A DNA stretch of 64,000 bases, taken from Streptomyces sp. TSRI0107. GTDB taxonomy: Bacteria > Actinomycetota > Actinomycetes > Streptomycetales > Streptomycetaceae. The position numbers were made by a program, and so were the translations under genes. Positions within the stretch are counted from its first letter, which is position 1, and each line of letters starts with the position of its first letter. Below, piece after piece: positions 40,687 to 49,547 of the stretch. The stretch covers positions 62,001 to 126,000 of the forward strand of contig NZ_LIVZ01000003.1 in the NCBI RefSeq assembly GCF_001905845.1, in the 5' to 3' direction. Below the pieces are notes generated by a model. It did not search any database. It saw only the letters and a list, made by a program, of their open reading frames with translations, and was not told the DNA's origin.

Positions 40687-41847
40687 CTACTGCATCAGCT
40701 CGGCGTGGGGATGCTCCGGCGAAGTCGGGCAGACGTAGAGCTGCTGTATGTATCCGCTGCCGATTTGGACCGCGGTCGGCTGTCTCGGGACAGGGTCGGT
40801 GACAGGCGGCGTGGCGCGGGCTTCGAGGGGGACACGGCCACGGGCGTGCACCTCAATGCCTTTGGCTCGGAAGAAATCGATCACGGCCTGGCCCTCCGGG
40901 CGAGTGTCCGTGGAGGACGCCCTGGTGCGGGCTTGATTTTCGTCAGGGATCCAACTGCGCTTGCTGTCGTCCCATTCGAAGGTGGCGATGGTCAGCAGCG
41001 GGACCATCTTGGACTCGCAGGTCAGGCAGAACTGGGGGTTGGGATCGGTAGGGCCCCAGGAAGCCCAGCCGCCGACCTTCCAGCCGGGCGCGACGGACAG
41101 GTTGTCCCAGTAGAAGCTCTCCGGGTGGGGCGCGTAGGAGCTGTCCACATCCGCGTCGGCAGCCTGCCAAGTGCTCCAGTCCCCGAGCGGCTCTCGGAGC
41201 TCTTTGCTCAACTCCATGGGGTTGGGGTACTCGGTGATCTGCTCCGGCTTGAGCAGGCACGGCTCGGGCAGGTAGCCATCGAACTGCACCGCGGGCGGTT
41301 CCGGGGGCGTTGTGAGAATGTCGGTCACCGTGGCTGCCGACCGCCAGAACAGCGCGGTTCTGGGCATGATCGGGTGATCGAAGGGACACCACAGAACCTG
41401 AAGCAGGTCCGCCCCGGCCGGTGCGTGCAGATCGGGCACATCGCGCACGTACAGCTGCGCGACCGGCAGCATCGCCATGGATCCCTCATACGGCTGGGCG
41501 ACCGCCGGCTTCAGCGGAAGCTCCCGCGGGGGACGGATCCGGTCAAGGGTCTCTCGCTCCTGCGGGGTCAGGCTCCTGCCTCGCGCGGCGGCACGGATCC
41601 GCCGTTCCACCCGCAGATCCGCCGGGCACATCGCCGGGTTCAGTCCGTCCACTTCATGAGGGCCGTCGCAGTGAGGCCAGGGCTCGTCGGCGGGCCACAA
41701 GAGCGGCCCACCGACCGAACTGTCCTGCGGCGACGGAGCCCCGGGGTAAGGGTGCAACCGGGTTGCTGTGCGTGCCAGCGGAGCGAGTTGGGGGAAAACT
41801 GCGGTGACGTCGACCGGCCGCGGCGGTGTGGTACGGATGACAGTCAT
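40687..41847 (-). CDS. DUF1963/YwqG-like protein
   Basis: 386 residues. SSVGGPLLWPADEPWPHCDGPH near the N-terminus, MLPVAQLYVRDVPDL, LLQVLWCPFDH, and GWKVGGWASWGPTDPNPQFCL with LLTIATFEWDD near the C-terminus are of the YwqG-like type (DUF1963), whose function is unknown. ATG 41847 is used since the sequence before it on this strand has no family character. The last 40 residues (VQIGSGYIQQLYVCPTSPEH) form the closing strand. No operon partner is visible. Confidence 0.75.
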   Translation of the reverse strand: MTVIRTTPPRPVDVTAVFPQLAPLARTATRLHPYPGAPSPQDSSVGGPLLWPADEPWPHCDGPHEVDGLNPAMCPADLRVERRIRAAARGRSLTPQERETLDRIRPPRELPLKPAVAQPYEGSMAMLPVAQLYVRDVPDLHAPAGADLLQVLWCPFDHPIMPRTALFWRSAATVTDILTTPPEPPAVQFDGYLPEPCLLKPEQITEYPNPMELSKELREPLGDWSTWQAADADVDSSYAPHPESFYWDNLSVAPGWKVGGWASWGPTDPNPQFCLTCESKMVPLLTIATFEWDDSKRSWIPDENQARTRASSTDTRPEGQAVIDFFRAKGIEVHARGRVPLEARATPPVTDPVPRQPTAVQIGSGYIQQLYVCPTSPEHPHAELMQ

Positions 41848-41994
41848 AGTGGTGATGTTGCCAGCAGCCACTGACAATGGGCGCACTGGTCCGCGTACTG
41901 CTGACATCAGGTAACTTCCGACACACGGCCTACGACCCAGCGGCCGTCCCGCGATTCTTCTCATTGGGAACTGTCCGCGTGCGAGGGGCGGCCG

Positions 41995-42405
41995 GTGCTG
42001 TGGGCCGCTCGGCTCTCCCCCGTCGGCCATGACGTACTCGCCTACGCGGAAGCCAGTCCCCCGTCGGTGCCGATCCCTGACCAGCCGAGCCCGGGAGAGC
42101 AGTTGGTTGAGCTGCGCCCGGCGCAGATGAACGCGCTGCGCGTGTATGTCAGCCTCGGAGACCGGCTGCGCGTTCATCCGGCCAGGGAGCTGGCCGAGCG
42201 GGTGAGGACGGCCCGCTACAGCGGCCCGGAGAACCGCTGGCGGCTGCATCTGACTCCGCAGCAGATCGAATCCGTCGCCTGCGCCTTCCACCTTCGCTCG
42301 GTGGCAGGATCCGCCGCGGAGGCCAACGAGTTCGCTCGCAGCTACCGCGTGATCTATCGGCCGGACGACACGACCGGCCAGACGCAGCTGGTCACCCTCG
42401 CGTAG
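41995..42405 (+). CDS. DUF6417-like protein, probably 5'-truncated
   Basis: 136 residues from GTG 41995. VELRPAQMNALRVYVSLGDRL and WRLHLTPQQIESVACAFHL resemble the Streptomyces DUF6417 family of unknown function. The same frame upstream (SSHWELSACEGRPVLWAARLS) looks like family sequence as far as about 41956, but has no start codon and meets TGA at 41902. So the gene has probably lost its 5' end, and the GTG is only the first usable start. It may be a pseudogene. Confidence 0.5.
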   Translation: MLWAARLSPVGHDVLAYAEASPPSVPIPDQPSPGEQLVELRPAQMNALRVYVSLGDRLRVHPARELAERVRTARYSGPENRWRLHLTPQQIESVACAFHLRSVAGSAAEANEFARSYRVIYRPDDTTGQTQLVTLA

Positions 42406-42528
42406 CCGGCCCCGGTCTGGATCCATCTGCGCAGTGTGGGATTCCGGCGGCGGAACGAGTACGACCGTTACCGCAAGCCGCTTGTCTGAGGGACCGGTCC
42501 CTGGGCCGGCTGGTCGGTCCGCGGTCCG

Positions 42529-43725
42529 TCAGCGGCCTCGGCGGGCGTTGAGCCGGGCGGCCTGGCGCGTCAGGTGGTCGCGCTCGGCCAGGTTGGGGGC
42601 CTTGTGAGCCGCCTCGGCGTACAGCCGTGCCGCCGTCGTCAGGTCGCCGTCGCGCTCGTGGAGGTATGCGGCCACCGCGGCATGGCGGGGCAGTGTGGCG
42701 TCCAGTGCCGCGAGCGCCGCCAGGCCGGCGCGTGGTCCGTCGGCCTCCCCGACGGCGACCGCGCGGTTGAGCCGGACGACCGGGCTGTCGGTCAGACGCG
42801 TGAGCTCGTCGTACCACTCGACGATCTGCACCCAGTCGGTCTCCTCGGCGGTGGGCGCGTCGGCGTGGAGTGCCGCGATGGCGGCCTGGGCCTGGTACTC
42901 GCCGAGCCGGTCGCGGGCGAGGGCCGCCTGCAGGATTCCGATTCCCTCGGCGATCAGCGTGGTGTCCCACCGGCCGCGGTCCTGCTCGGCGAGCGGCACC
43001 AGGCTGCCGTCGGGCGCGGTCCGGGCGGCGCGCCGGGCGTGGTGGAGCAGCATGAGGGCGAGCAGCCCGGCCACCTCGGGGTGGTCGATGCGGGCCGCGA
43101 GCTGCCGGGTGAGGCGGATGGCCTCGGCGGCGAGGTCGATGTCACCGGAGTAGCCCTCGTTGAAGACGAGGTAGAGGACGCGCAGCACCGTGGCGACGTC
43201 GCCGGGCTTGTCGAAGCGCACACCGGAGACGGTGCGCTTGGCGCGGCTGATGCGCTGGGCCATGGTCGCCTCGGGCACCAGGTAGGCCTCGGCGATCTGA
43301 CGGGTGGTCAGTCCGCCGACGGCGCGCAGCGTGAGCGCGACCGCCGATGCCGGTGTCAGCGACGGGTGGGCGCACAGGAAGTAGAGCTGGAGCGTGTCGT
43401 CCACCGCGGGCACCGGGCCGGGCAGCGGCTCCTCCTCGACGCGCTCCTCGCGCCGGCGGCGGGCGGTGTCGGCGCGTGCCGCGTCGAGGAACTTGCGCCA
43501 GGCCACGGTGACCAGCCAGCCCTTGGCGTCCCGAAGGGGCTCTGCCCTGTCCGAGCCGTGCCGAGGGCTCGGGGGAGGGTCCGCCGCCCAGACCCGGAGA
43601 GCCTCGACCAGAGCGTCCTGCACGGCGTCCTCGGCCGCCGCGAAGTCGGCTCCGCGGCGGACGAGGACGGTGATCACGCTCGGCGTGAGGCTCCTGAGCA
43701 GGACCTCGTCCATCGGTGATGTCAC
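42529..43725 (-). CDS. ECF42-type RNA polymerase sigma factor with C-terminal extension
   Basis: 398 residues. Sigma2 (LTPSVITVLVRRGADFAAAEDAVQDALVEAL, split here for reading: LVRRGADFAAAEDAVQ) and sigma4 (LTTRQIAEAYLVPEATMAQR) are followed by a long TPR-like extension with LRVLYLVFNEGYSG, VAGLLALMLLHHARR and LNRAVAVGEADGP, the mark of group ECF42. These factors are encoded next to DGPF proteins, and here the DGPF gene lies directly upstream and overlaps (its TGA shares bases with GTG 43725), implying translational coupling. It directs RNA polymerase to a small stress-type regulon. Start GTG 43725 or ATG 43713. Confidence 0.85.
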   Translation of the reverse strand: MTSPMDEVLLRSLTPSVITVLVRRGADFAAAEDAVQDALVEALRVWAADPPPSPRHGSDRAEPLRDAKGWLVTVAWRKFLDAARADTARRRREERVEEEPLPGPVPAVDDTLQLYFLCAHPSLTPASAVALTLRAVGGLTTRQIAEAYLVPEATMAQRISRAKRTVSGVRFDKPGDVATVLRVLYLVFNEGYSGDIDLAAEAIRLTRQLAARIDHPEVAGLLALMLLHHARRAARTAPDGSLVPLAEQDRGRWDTTLIAEGIGILQAALARDRLGEYQAQAAIAALHADAPTAEETDWVQIVEWYDELTRLTDSPVVRLNRAVAVGEADGPRAGLAALAALDATLPRHAAVAAYLHERDGDLTTAARLYAEAAHKAPNLAERDHLTRQAARLNARRGR

Positions 43726-44129
43726 TCCGTGATGGTGGGCGGCGCGGCCAGGAACGGGCGCACCTCCAGCCACTCGTGGATCGGCTTGCCGCCCGCGCCC
43801 GGGGCGGCCGACAGTTCCCCGGCCAGCTCGACGGCGCGCTCGTAGCTGTCGACGTCGATGATCATCCAGCCGGCGATGAGGTCCTTGGTCTCCGCGAACG
43901 GTCCGTCGGTGACCGGCGGGCGCCCCTCACCGTCGTAGCGGACCCACGCTCCCTCGGGGGCGAGGGCCTGGCCGTCGACGAACTCGCCGGTCTTCTCCAG
44001 CCGGGCCGCGAAGTCGTTCATGTACTGCACATGCGCCGAGATCTCCTCCGGGCTCCACTGGTCCATCGGCACGTCGTTGACCGGAGCCGGGGCGCCGCGG
44101 TAGTGCTTCAGCAGCAGGTACTTGGCCAT
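43722..44129 (-). CDS. DGPF (YCII-related) domain protein
   Basis: 135 residues. KYLLLKHYRGAP at the start, MDQWSPEEISAHVQYM, TDGPFAETKDLIAGWMIIDV with the name-giving D-G-P-F, and ELSAAPGAGGKPIHEWLEVRP are diagnostic. DGPF proteins accompany ECF42 sigma factors and may serve as their targets or partners; the biochemical role is not known. ATG 44129 follows GAGGAG by eight bases. The stop overlaps the sigma-factor start. Confidence 0.9.
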   Translation of the reverse strand: MAKYLLLKHYRGAPAPVNDVPMDQWSPEEISAHVQYMNDFAARLEKTGEFVDGQALAPEGAWVRYDGEGRPPVTDGPFAETKDLIAGWMIIDVDSYERAVELAGELSAAPGAGGKPIHEWLEVRPFLAAPPTITE

Positions 44130-44246
44130 CGTGGTTCTCCTCGGTGCTCGTGCGGCCCATTGTGGCCGCGTTCACCCCGGGGACGGAGCCGGACGCGGGT
44201 TCTCGACATCGCCGCCCGACTTTTTTTCGGGCTCTCCCCGCAGACG

Positions 44247-44879
44247 TCAGCGGGCGGGAGGCGCCGCCGGTGCCGTCGGCCCGTCGAACGGCGGCAGCAC
44301 CTTGAAGCGCTCGTCGAGGGTGACCGTGGGCGTGATCCGGGACAGCGCCGCGCGGACCAGCGTCAGCGGGTGGTCCGGGAACTGCGCGTCCCACTGTTCG
44401 TGGTCGCCGAGGTGGTACGGCAGCCCGCCGCTCAGTCCCGGCGCATACGGATGCGGCCGGAAGTAGTCGGCCGGCCCCACCTGCGCCAGCACCATCGCCT
44501 CGCGCACGCCCGTCATCGCGCCCTCGGCGGCCTGCACCTTCACCACCGTGCTGCACCCGGCCCTCGGCACCGTCCAGGACCCGAGGAACACCTGCCCCCG
44601 TCCGTTCGGCCGGGGAACCTTGATCAGCTGCCGGACGGCCGGGACGCCGTCCACCGCACCGAGCCGCGCCTCGATCAATCCTCCGCCGGCCCCGGCCACG
44701 CCCTGTGCGAGAGCGGCCCGCAGCCGCTCGGGCTCGTCGAGCCGGGTGGGCAGGTCCGGGACGAGGGGGAAGAAGTGCACTGACAGCACGACGTTCCGCT
44801 CGTCGGTCCACACCCCCGGCTCGCGCTCGGTGAAGCCGGTCAGGTCCATGCCAGTGATCGGAGTCATGCCGATCATCAT
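44247..44879 (-). CDS. Conserved hypothetical protein
   Basis: 210 residues, soluble, no signal or membrane segment. Visible segments are ITGMDLTGFTEREPGVWTDE, LSVHFFPLVPDLPTRLDEPE, AVRQLIKVPRPNGRGQVFLGSW, HPYAPGLSGGLPYHLGDHEQWD and DERFKVLPPF. I do not recognise a named family, although the text reads like a conserved actinomycete protein with alternating strands. The start could be ATG 44879, 44876 or a few codons later (MTPITGMD). It lies 117 bp upstream of the DGPF gene on the same strand. Confidence 0.65.
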   Translation of the reverse strand: MMIGMTPITGMDLTGFTEREPGVWTDERNVVLSVHFFPLVPDLPTRLDEPERLRAALAQGVAGAGGGLIEARLGAVDGVPAVRQLIKVPRPNGRGQVFLGSWTVPRAGCSTVVKVQAAEGAMTGVREAMVLAQVGPADYFRPHPYAPGLSGGLPYHLGDHEQWDAQFPDHPLTLVRAALSRITPTVTLDERFKVLPPFDGPTAPAAPPAR

Positions 44880-44981
44880 CGCGATCCCTGCCTTCGGCCC
44901 GGCAGGCGGGGTCCACGAGGAACGCGGCCCCGGCCAGTGCTGGGGGACGCCACGGGCCGGACCGGGTGTTGAGGCCGGCTG

Positions 44982-45854
44982 TCAGCCGAGGCAGAGCACG
45001 AGCAGGCACACTTCCGCGGGTTCTGTCGAGGCGGGTGCCGGGGCGGTCTCGGGCGCGTCCGCGTCCGTGTCGTCGGGGGATGCCGGCGCGGCTGGTTGCT
45101 GGGCTGCGGTGCCGCCGCCGTCGTGGGCCGCGGGGGGCCGGGCGGTTGTCTGCTGCTGCGGTTCCCGTGCCGTGACGGCAAGGGGTGGTGCGGCGGCGGC
45201 CGGCTGGGCGTTCGGCGGCGGGGCCAAGGTGGGCCGGGCGACCGGCGGTGTTGCGGACACCGGAGCCGCGTGCGGCTGCTGCCGCGCGGCGTCGGCGGAT
45301 GGTGCCTGGGCCTCGGCGGGGGTACGCGACGGCCGGTCGTCGGTACGTGAGGTCGGGGGCGTCGCGTTCGGCTGGGGCACCTGCTCCTGCGCCTTGCCCA
45401 TGCTGTGGTTGTCCGGCGCTGTGGCCGCCTGGGCCCGGTCGGTGCTGTGCCGGTCCATCGCGACGACCGACAGTCCGCCGCCGACGATGGCGACCGCCGT
45501 CGCGACTGCGGCCCGGCGCTTGTTCTTCTTCCAGCGCGCGAGCTGCCGACGCCGTGCCGCCCGCCCCTGCTGCGCGGGTGGTACGCCCTCCGCGTCCGTC
45601 GACAAGGCCTCGCTCGTGCCGGGGTCGAGCTCCGTTTCGCTGTGCCTAGGGGTGTCGTGCCCGGCGTCGGGGGCCTCGGGCTGCGCGGCATGCGGGGTGC
45701 CGGGTGCGCCGCCGGCGATCGCCGGGTCGGTGTCCCAGGGCGGCGCGGTGTGGTTCTCGGCGGTGGGGGGAGCGATGTCAGGGGCGTAGGCGCCACACCC
45801 CGGACACACCAAGGCGCCGTTGAGATGTCGGCGGCACGCGGAGCAGTAGTCCAT
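44982..45854 (-). CDS. SCO2400-like zinc-ribbon, single-pass membrane protein
   Basis: 290 residues. The start MDYCSACRRHLNGALVCPGC is a zinc ribbon with two C-x-x-C pairs. Then comes a hydrophilic linker, a basic patch (RRRQLARWKKNKRR) and one membrane helix (AAVATAVAIVGGGLSVVAM). The last 140 residues are a Pro/Ala-rich low-complexity stalk ending in EVCLLVLCLG. This layout matches the Streptomyces SCO2400 family; its role is unknown. The zinc ribbon would be inside and the stalk outside the membrane. Confidence 0.75.
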   Translation of the reverse strand: MDYCSACRRHLNGALVCPGCGAYAPDIAPPTAENHTAPPWDTDPAIAGGAPGTPHAAQPEAPDAGHDTPRHSETELDPGTSEALSTDAEGVPPAQQGRAARRRQLARWKKNKRRAAVATAVAIVGGGLSVVAMDRHSTDRAQAATAPDNHSMGKAQEQVPQPNATPPTSRTDDRPSRTPAEAQAPSADAARQQPHAAPVSATPPVARPTLAPPPNAQPAAAAPPLAVTAREPQQQTTARPPAAHDGGGTAAQQPAAPASPDDTDADAPETAPAPASTEPAEVCLLVLCLG

Positions 45855-46232
45855 CTGTGGTCTTCCTGAGTTGCTTGTGCCGTCGGCCCGTTCGGGCCAC
45901 GACCTGGTCGCATTCGCACGCGGGATCGAGCAGCCAGCAACGCTAACGACGCTTTCGAAAGGCTGTGTGCAGCCTGTGTGGCGCTCTTGCACAGATTCTT
46001 TGGGGCCGGACGGCGCTCGGACGGTGCCGCGGACAGCGCAGCGCGACTCGGGGTGGGCCACTGTGGTGAGCGCGCTGCCGCATTGCGGGCCTTCCGCCGT
46101 GGCGGTCCCGGGCGGAACGGGCGTGTGCTGCCCAGAGTGCCGTGCCCCTTTGTTCCATGCTCGGGGCTGTGCCCCTGGTGCTGAGCCTGGCTCTGGCCCC
46201 CGGCGCCGCCGCCCGGGCGGACCTTCTCGTTT
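45855..46232. other. Intergenic stretch downstream of tpg
   Basis: 378 bp without a convincing gene. It contains the 14-bp palindrome GGCCCGTTCGGGCC (45885-45898), probably near the start of the SCO2400-like transcript, and the short direct repeat CTGTGTG(C/T)(A/G) near 45961-45976. A plus-strand frame with a CCPEC segment was seen but has no start or family character. Confidence 0.5.
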
Positions 46233-46790
46233 CTACAGCTCGAACTCGACCTGTTCGACGTCGGTGAAGCGGACCTCCTCCAGCTGGCCTGCGCGGCGGC
46301 CGGCGTCCTGGAAGTACACCTCCTTGAGCCCTTCGGCGGCGATCTGCTGCAGCTGCCGGTCGTCGGCGCCGGCCTGCTGGGCGTCGAAGAGGCGGGCGGC
46401 GTACTGCGGCGGCAGCGCGACGGTCAGGTGCCGGATACGGGCGTCGTCGGTCGAGCCGACCGGGGCGGTGTAGCCGATGCGGGCCCTGGTGTCGATGACG
46501 ATGCCGCCGGTCGTGGCGGCCTTCTGCCGGGCCCTGGCCCGGACCTGGGGCTGCCACCGCTTCTTCACCTCGCGTTCCATCCGGGCGGCGAGTTCCGGGC
46601 GCGGCTTCTTGATCTGGTCCTTGACGTACCGCTCGACGGTGCGCTGGGAGATCCGCAGCATCTGGGCGACCGCCTTGGTGCCCTTGAGCTGCTTGACCAG
46701 GTACCGCATCTGCGCGCCCGCGCTCTTGGGCGCCGGACGTGTGAAGGACTTCTGCACGGCGGCGTCCAGGCCGTCCCCGAACAGGCTCAT
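46233..46790 (-). CDS. tpg: Telomere terminal protein Tpg
   Basis: 185 residues, the usual Tpg size. The first 70 residues hold a helix-turn-helix-like DNA-binding segment (MRYLVKQLKGTKAVAQMLRI, then QRTVERYVKDQIKKPRPEL), followed by a basic stretch (KKRWQPQVRARARQKAA) and a beta/amphiphilic C-terminal half (RIGYTAPVGSTDDARIRHLT). In Streptomyces, Tpg is covalently attached to the 5' ends of linear replicons and primes end patching. It lies 12 bp after tap on the same strand, the conserved tap-tpg order. Confidence 0.9.
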   Translation of the reverse strand: MSLFGDGLDAAVQKSFTRPAPKSAGAQMRYLVKQLKGTKAVAQMLRISQRTVERYVKDQIKKPRPELAARMEREVKKRWQPQVRARARQKAATTGGIVIDTRARIGYTAPVGSTDDARIRHLTVALPPQYAARLFDAQQAGADDRQLQQIAAEGLKEVYFQDAGRRAGQLEEVRFTDVEQVEFEL

Positions 46791-46802
46791 CGCCCTCTCC
46801 CC

Positions 46803-49007
46803 CTACTCCCCGTTGTCGGCGTCGGTGACGGTGCCGTCCTTGATGTACCGGGCGAGGTTGAGCTCCGGGGCGTCGAACCGCTCACGGACCTCTTCGCCCC
46901 ACAGGACGGTCTGGGTGCCCTCGTGCTTGACCAGGCCCGGGTTGATGCCGAGCTTGAAGCCGCCGGGCAGCGGTTTGCCGTCCCGGTAGGGCAGGTAGTC
47001 GAGCGGGCTGGTGCCGTCGGCCGCGTACACGACGCAGTCGGACAGGATCGCGACCGGGTAATCGCCGGTGAACGCCGCATGCTTGACGATCTTGCGGTGC
47101 AGGTTGATCCGTGTGCGGGAGATGACCGCCGCGCGGATGTCCGGCCTCCAGGTGGGCCGGGACAGGGCTCGCCACGGCTCCCCCGGGCGCCAGCCCTCAC
47201 CGCGCGGGCGCTCGCGCAGCTTGCCCAGGCCGCCCTTGACCGTCGCCTTGATGGCGGAGACGACGATCGCCAGCTGCGGGTCGCGCTCCTTGTAGCCGTC
47301 CATCGCCGCCAGGAAGTCGGCAGGCGCCATGTCCGGGTGCACGCCCAGGTCGGCCATCGTGGCGAGGAAGGCGTCACGGAGCCGGTTGTACCAACCGTCC
47401 AGATAACGGCCGTTGTCGTACCGGACGTACGCCTCGGTGGGGCGCACCTCGTAGCCGAGTTCCACTGCGTACGCCACCGTGGGCGTGGCGTACCAGGCCG
47501 GGCCCTCGGGGCGCTCGCCCGTCGGCGTGAACGGGCTGGGCAGCAGGTCGGCGTCCAGGTTCGCCCATCTGTCCTTGGCGACCTTCACCCGGGACAGGTC
47601 GACGTGGGAGAGGTCGACCAGCCAGGAGCCGGGCAGCTTCGCGTCGAACACCGGATTCCTGACGTGGGTCGGCGCGCCGAGGCCCACGGTCAGGCCGTTG
47701 GCTCCGGCGGCGAAGGCCATGTTCACGTCGATGCCGATCAGGTGCCGCCGGGTGCACTCGGCGTCGGTCATCGGCCGTGCCCAGTCGTACGCCTCCTCGA
47801 ACAGCTTCTCCCCGGGGCCGCGGACGTGGAAGCGCGGCAGATCCTTCAGGAGCGGATGGCCGTCCGGTGCCTCGCACGGGGCGCAGTCCACCGGGTCCTT
47901 GCCCAGGCTGCCGGGGTTGTGCTCCGAGTGCCGCTTGCCGTTCGCGTCGGGCTCGGAGGCGCGGGTCGGCGGGTGCAGCGCGGTCATCAGCTCCAGGCCG
48001 GTGACGGCGGTGGAGCCGCGCGGGGTCGTCACGCGCGACGCGTACACGCAGAGGAGCCGGGCGAGTTCCGACGGTGGGAGATGGGCGGCGTCGCCCCAAT
48101 GGCGGGAGTCGAGCGCGTGCCAGGACGGGACGCACAGCTGGACGCAGGCTCGCTCCGATCCCTGCGCCGGGCGGTAGATCCGCGCCCATGGCCCGAAGCC
48201 GCGCTTCGTGAGCTTCCAGCCGGCGCGGGCCAACTGCTTGACGACCTTGTGGCCCTCCGGGATCCGCCCGGCGAGCCGCTCCTCGTCCGTGAGCGCGACC
48301 GGCAGGCCGTAGCGTTCCAGCGCGGCCTCGGTGAGCACGAGCAGCGGGTCGGCGTCCTTGCCCGGGCCCGACAGCCTCGGCTGCCCGAGCTTGGCCTCCG
48401 TGAGCGCCCAGTCCACCAGAGCCGGGATGCTCTTGGCGGGCACGTCCAGAACCAGGCCGCCGACGCAGTACGCCAGCGCCTGCCCGTCCTCGTCGACATC
48501 GACGACCGCGAGCGGACCGTTCTCGAAACGCGGGTCGGTGCCGGTCGACGGGGTGCGGGTGGGGGCGGTCTTCCCCTTCTCCGAGCCTGGGCGTCGTGAC
48601 GTCGACGGTGTCGACGGCGTCGAAGAACTGCGCGGGCGCGGCGCGACGACGACGACCGAGTCCGGAGCGTCGGCAGAAACGTCGGCAGCCGACGCAGGGG
48701 CCACCGGGCTGGCGGTGACCGTTTCCGGCACCGCCGTGTCGTCGACCGGGGCTTCGCTGTTGACGGGGGCAGGGTAGAGCTTCGCGAGCCCTTCGAGGAG
48801 GCGCGCGTACGCATCCCGCTCCGGCGGCCGGGGCTCGGTCTTGCCGGACTCCCAGCCGCTGACCGTGGCCCGGCGCACCTGCAACGCGGCGGCGACCTCC
48901 TCGACGGTCAGGCCGTGAGCCTTGCGCAGCCGCCTGCGCTCGGTCGGCGGCGGCAGCGAGGCACGGGACGCGAGCAGCGCGTCGACCGCGTCGAACAACT
49001 CGGACAT
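46803..49007 (-). CDS. tap: Telomere-associated protein Tap
   Basis: 734 residues. The N-terminus carries a Cro/XRE-type helix-turn-helix (RRLRKAHGLTVEEVAAALQV, then RRATVSGWESGKTEPRPPER), then a Pro/Ser linker (about 85-165) and a long conserved body with AYCVGGLVLDVPAKSIPALV, GFGPWARIYRPAQGS and LIGIDVNMAFAAGANGLTVG, ending in LNLARYIKDGT. Tap binds single-stranded telomere repeats and recruits Tpg to the chromosome end. ATG 49007 follows GGGAGG. tpg follows in the same operon. Two direct repeats in the promoter may be its own binding sites. Confidence 0.9.
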   Translation of the reverse strand: MSELFDAVDALLASRASLPPPTERRRLRKAHGLTVEEVAAALQVRRATVSGWESGKTEPRPPERDAYARLLEGLAKLYPAPVNSEAPVDDTAVPETVTASPVAPASAADVSADAPDSVVVVAPRPRSSSTPSTPSTSRRPGSEKGKTAPTRTPSTGTDPRFENGPLAVVDVDEDGQALAYCVGGLVLDVPAKSIPALVDWALTEAKLGQPRLSGPGKDADPLLVLTEAALERYGLPVALTDEERLAGRIPEGHKVVKQLARAGWKLTKRGFGPWARIYRPAQGSERACVQLCVPSWHALDSRHWGDAAHLPPSELARLLCVYASRVTTPRGSTAVTGLELMTALHPPTRASEPDANGKRHSEHNPGSLGKDPVDCAPCEAPDGHPLLKDLPRFHVRGPGEKLFEEAYDWARPMTDAECTRRHLIGIDVNMAFAAGANGLTVGLGAPTHVRNPVFDAKLPGSWLVDLSHVDLSRVKVAKDRWANLDADLLPSPFTPTGERPEGPAWYATPTVAYAVELGYEVRPTEAYVRYDNGRYLDGWYNRLRDAFLATMADLGVHPDMAPADFLAAMDGYKERDPQLAIVVSAIKATVKGGLGKLRERPRGEGWRPGEPWRALSRPTWRPDIRAAVISRTRINLHRKIVKHAAFTGDYPVAILSDCVVYAADGTSPLDYLPYRDGKPLPGGFKLGINPGLVKHEGTQTVLWGEEVRERFDAPELNLARYIKDGTVTDADNGE

Positions 49008-49038
49008 GGGCGGACCTCCCTACGGCCAACCTATCACC

Positions 49039-49068
49039 GAGCGTACATTTGCAGCGCATTGAGCGTAC
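49039..49068. promoter_or_regulatory. Direct repeats in the tap promoter region
   Basis: GAGCGTAC at 49039-49046 and 49061-49068, exactly 22 bp apart (two helix turns), in an AT-richer stretch 32-61 bp upstream of tap. They suit a helix-turn-helix protein binding one face of the DNA; Tap itself has such a domain. Confidence 0.45.
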
Positions 49069-49204
49069 TTATCGCGCACTTTTCGCGTGCATCGCATGAG
49101 TAAGTTCCTTTTTCTCGGTCCCCGGTGAGCCCGAGCGCCGGATCGCCCGTAGATTGGAAGAGACGCGCAGGCGCTCGCGCTCACAGACCCCGGAGCGCGT
49201 ATGA

Positions 49205-49513
49205 CACCACTCCGACGGAACGTGGGAACTGCTCGACCAGGCCACCGATCCGCCGCTCGGCGCCCGCCTGCACCATGTCCCCCGCCCCCAGGCCGGCCTC
49301 ACCTACGGCTCCGGGGACACTCTCGTGCTCTACACGGACGGCCTCATCGAACGCCGTGACGAGGACATCGACGCGGGCCTGGCGCGCCTGACCACAGCAC
49401 TGGCCCAGGACAGCGCCCTCGACCCCGACCGGCTGGCCGACGCGTTGCTCGTCCGCCTCGACGTCGCCAGCGGCGCACCCGACGACATCGCCCTCATCGT
49501 CATCCGCCTGTGA
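49205..49513 (+). pseudogene. C-terminal fragment of a PP2C (SpoIIE/RsbU-type) phosphatase
   Basis: In one frame: GTWELLDQATDPPLGARLHHV, SGDTLVLYTDGLIERRDEDI, then LARLTTALAQ and GAPDDIALIVIRL up to TGA 49511-49513. This is the last 100 residues of a SpoIIE-like Ser/Thr phosphatase (metal-binding Y-T-D-G-L and P-D-D-I-A). A TGA at 49202 closes the frame upstream and the catalytic N-terminal half is absent. The first usable start would be GTG 49325. It is a relic beside the tap promoter. Confidence 0.75.
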
Positions 49514-49547
49514 CCCCGCCGCGCTGTGAAGGCGAGTACGGAGGCTG

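Noticed and set aside
44220..44230. T run (TTTTTTT) as a rho-independent terminator
   Set aside because: No stem of useful length precedes it in either direction; it lies upstream of the DGPF gene.
45871..46473. Plus-strand zinc-finger-like gene with a CCPEC segment
   Set aside because: It has no start site, no family character, and overlaps tpg in antisense.
46233..49007. Toxin-antitoxin or phage replication module
   Set aside because: The helix-turn-helix proteins match Tpg and Tap in size, order and motifs, which explains both genes better.
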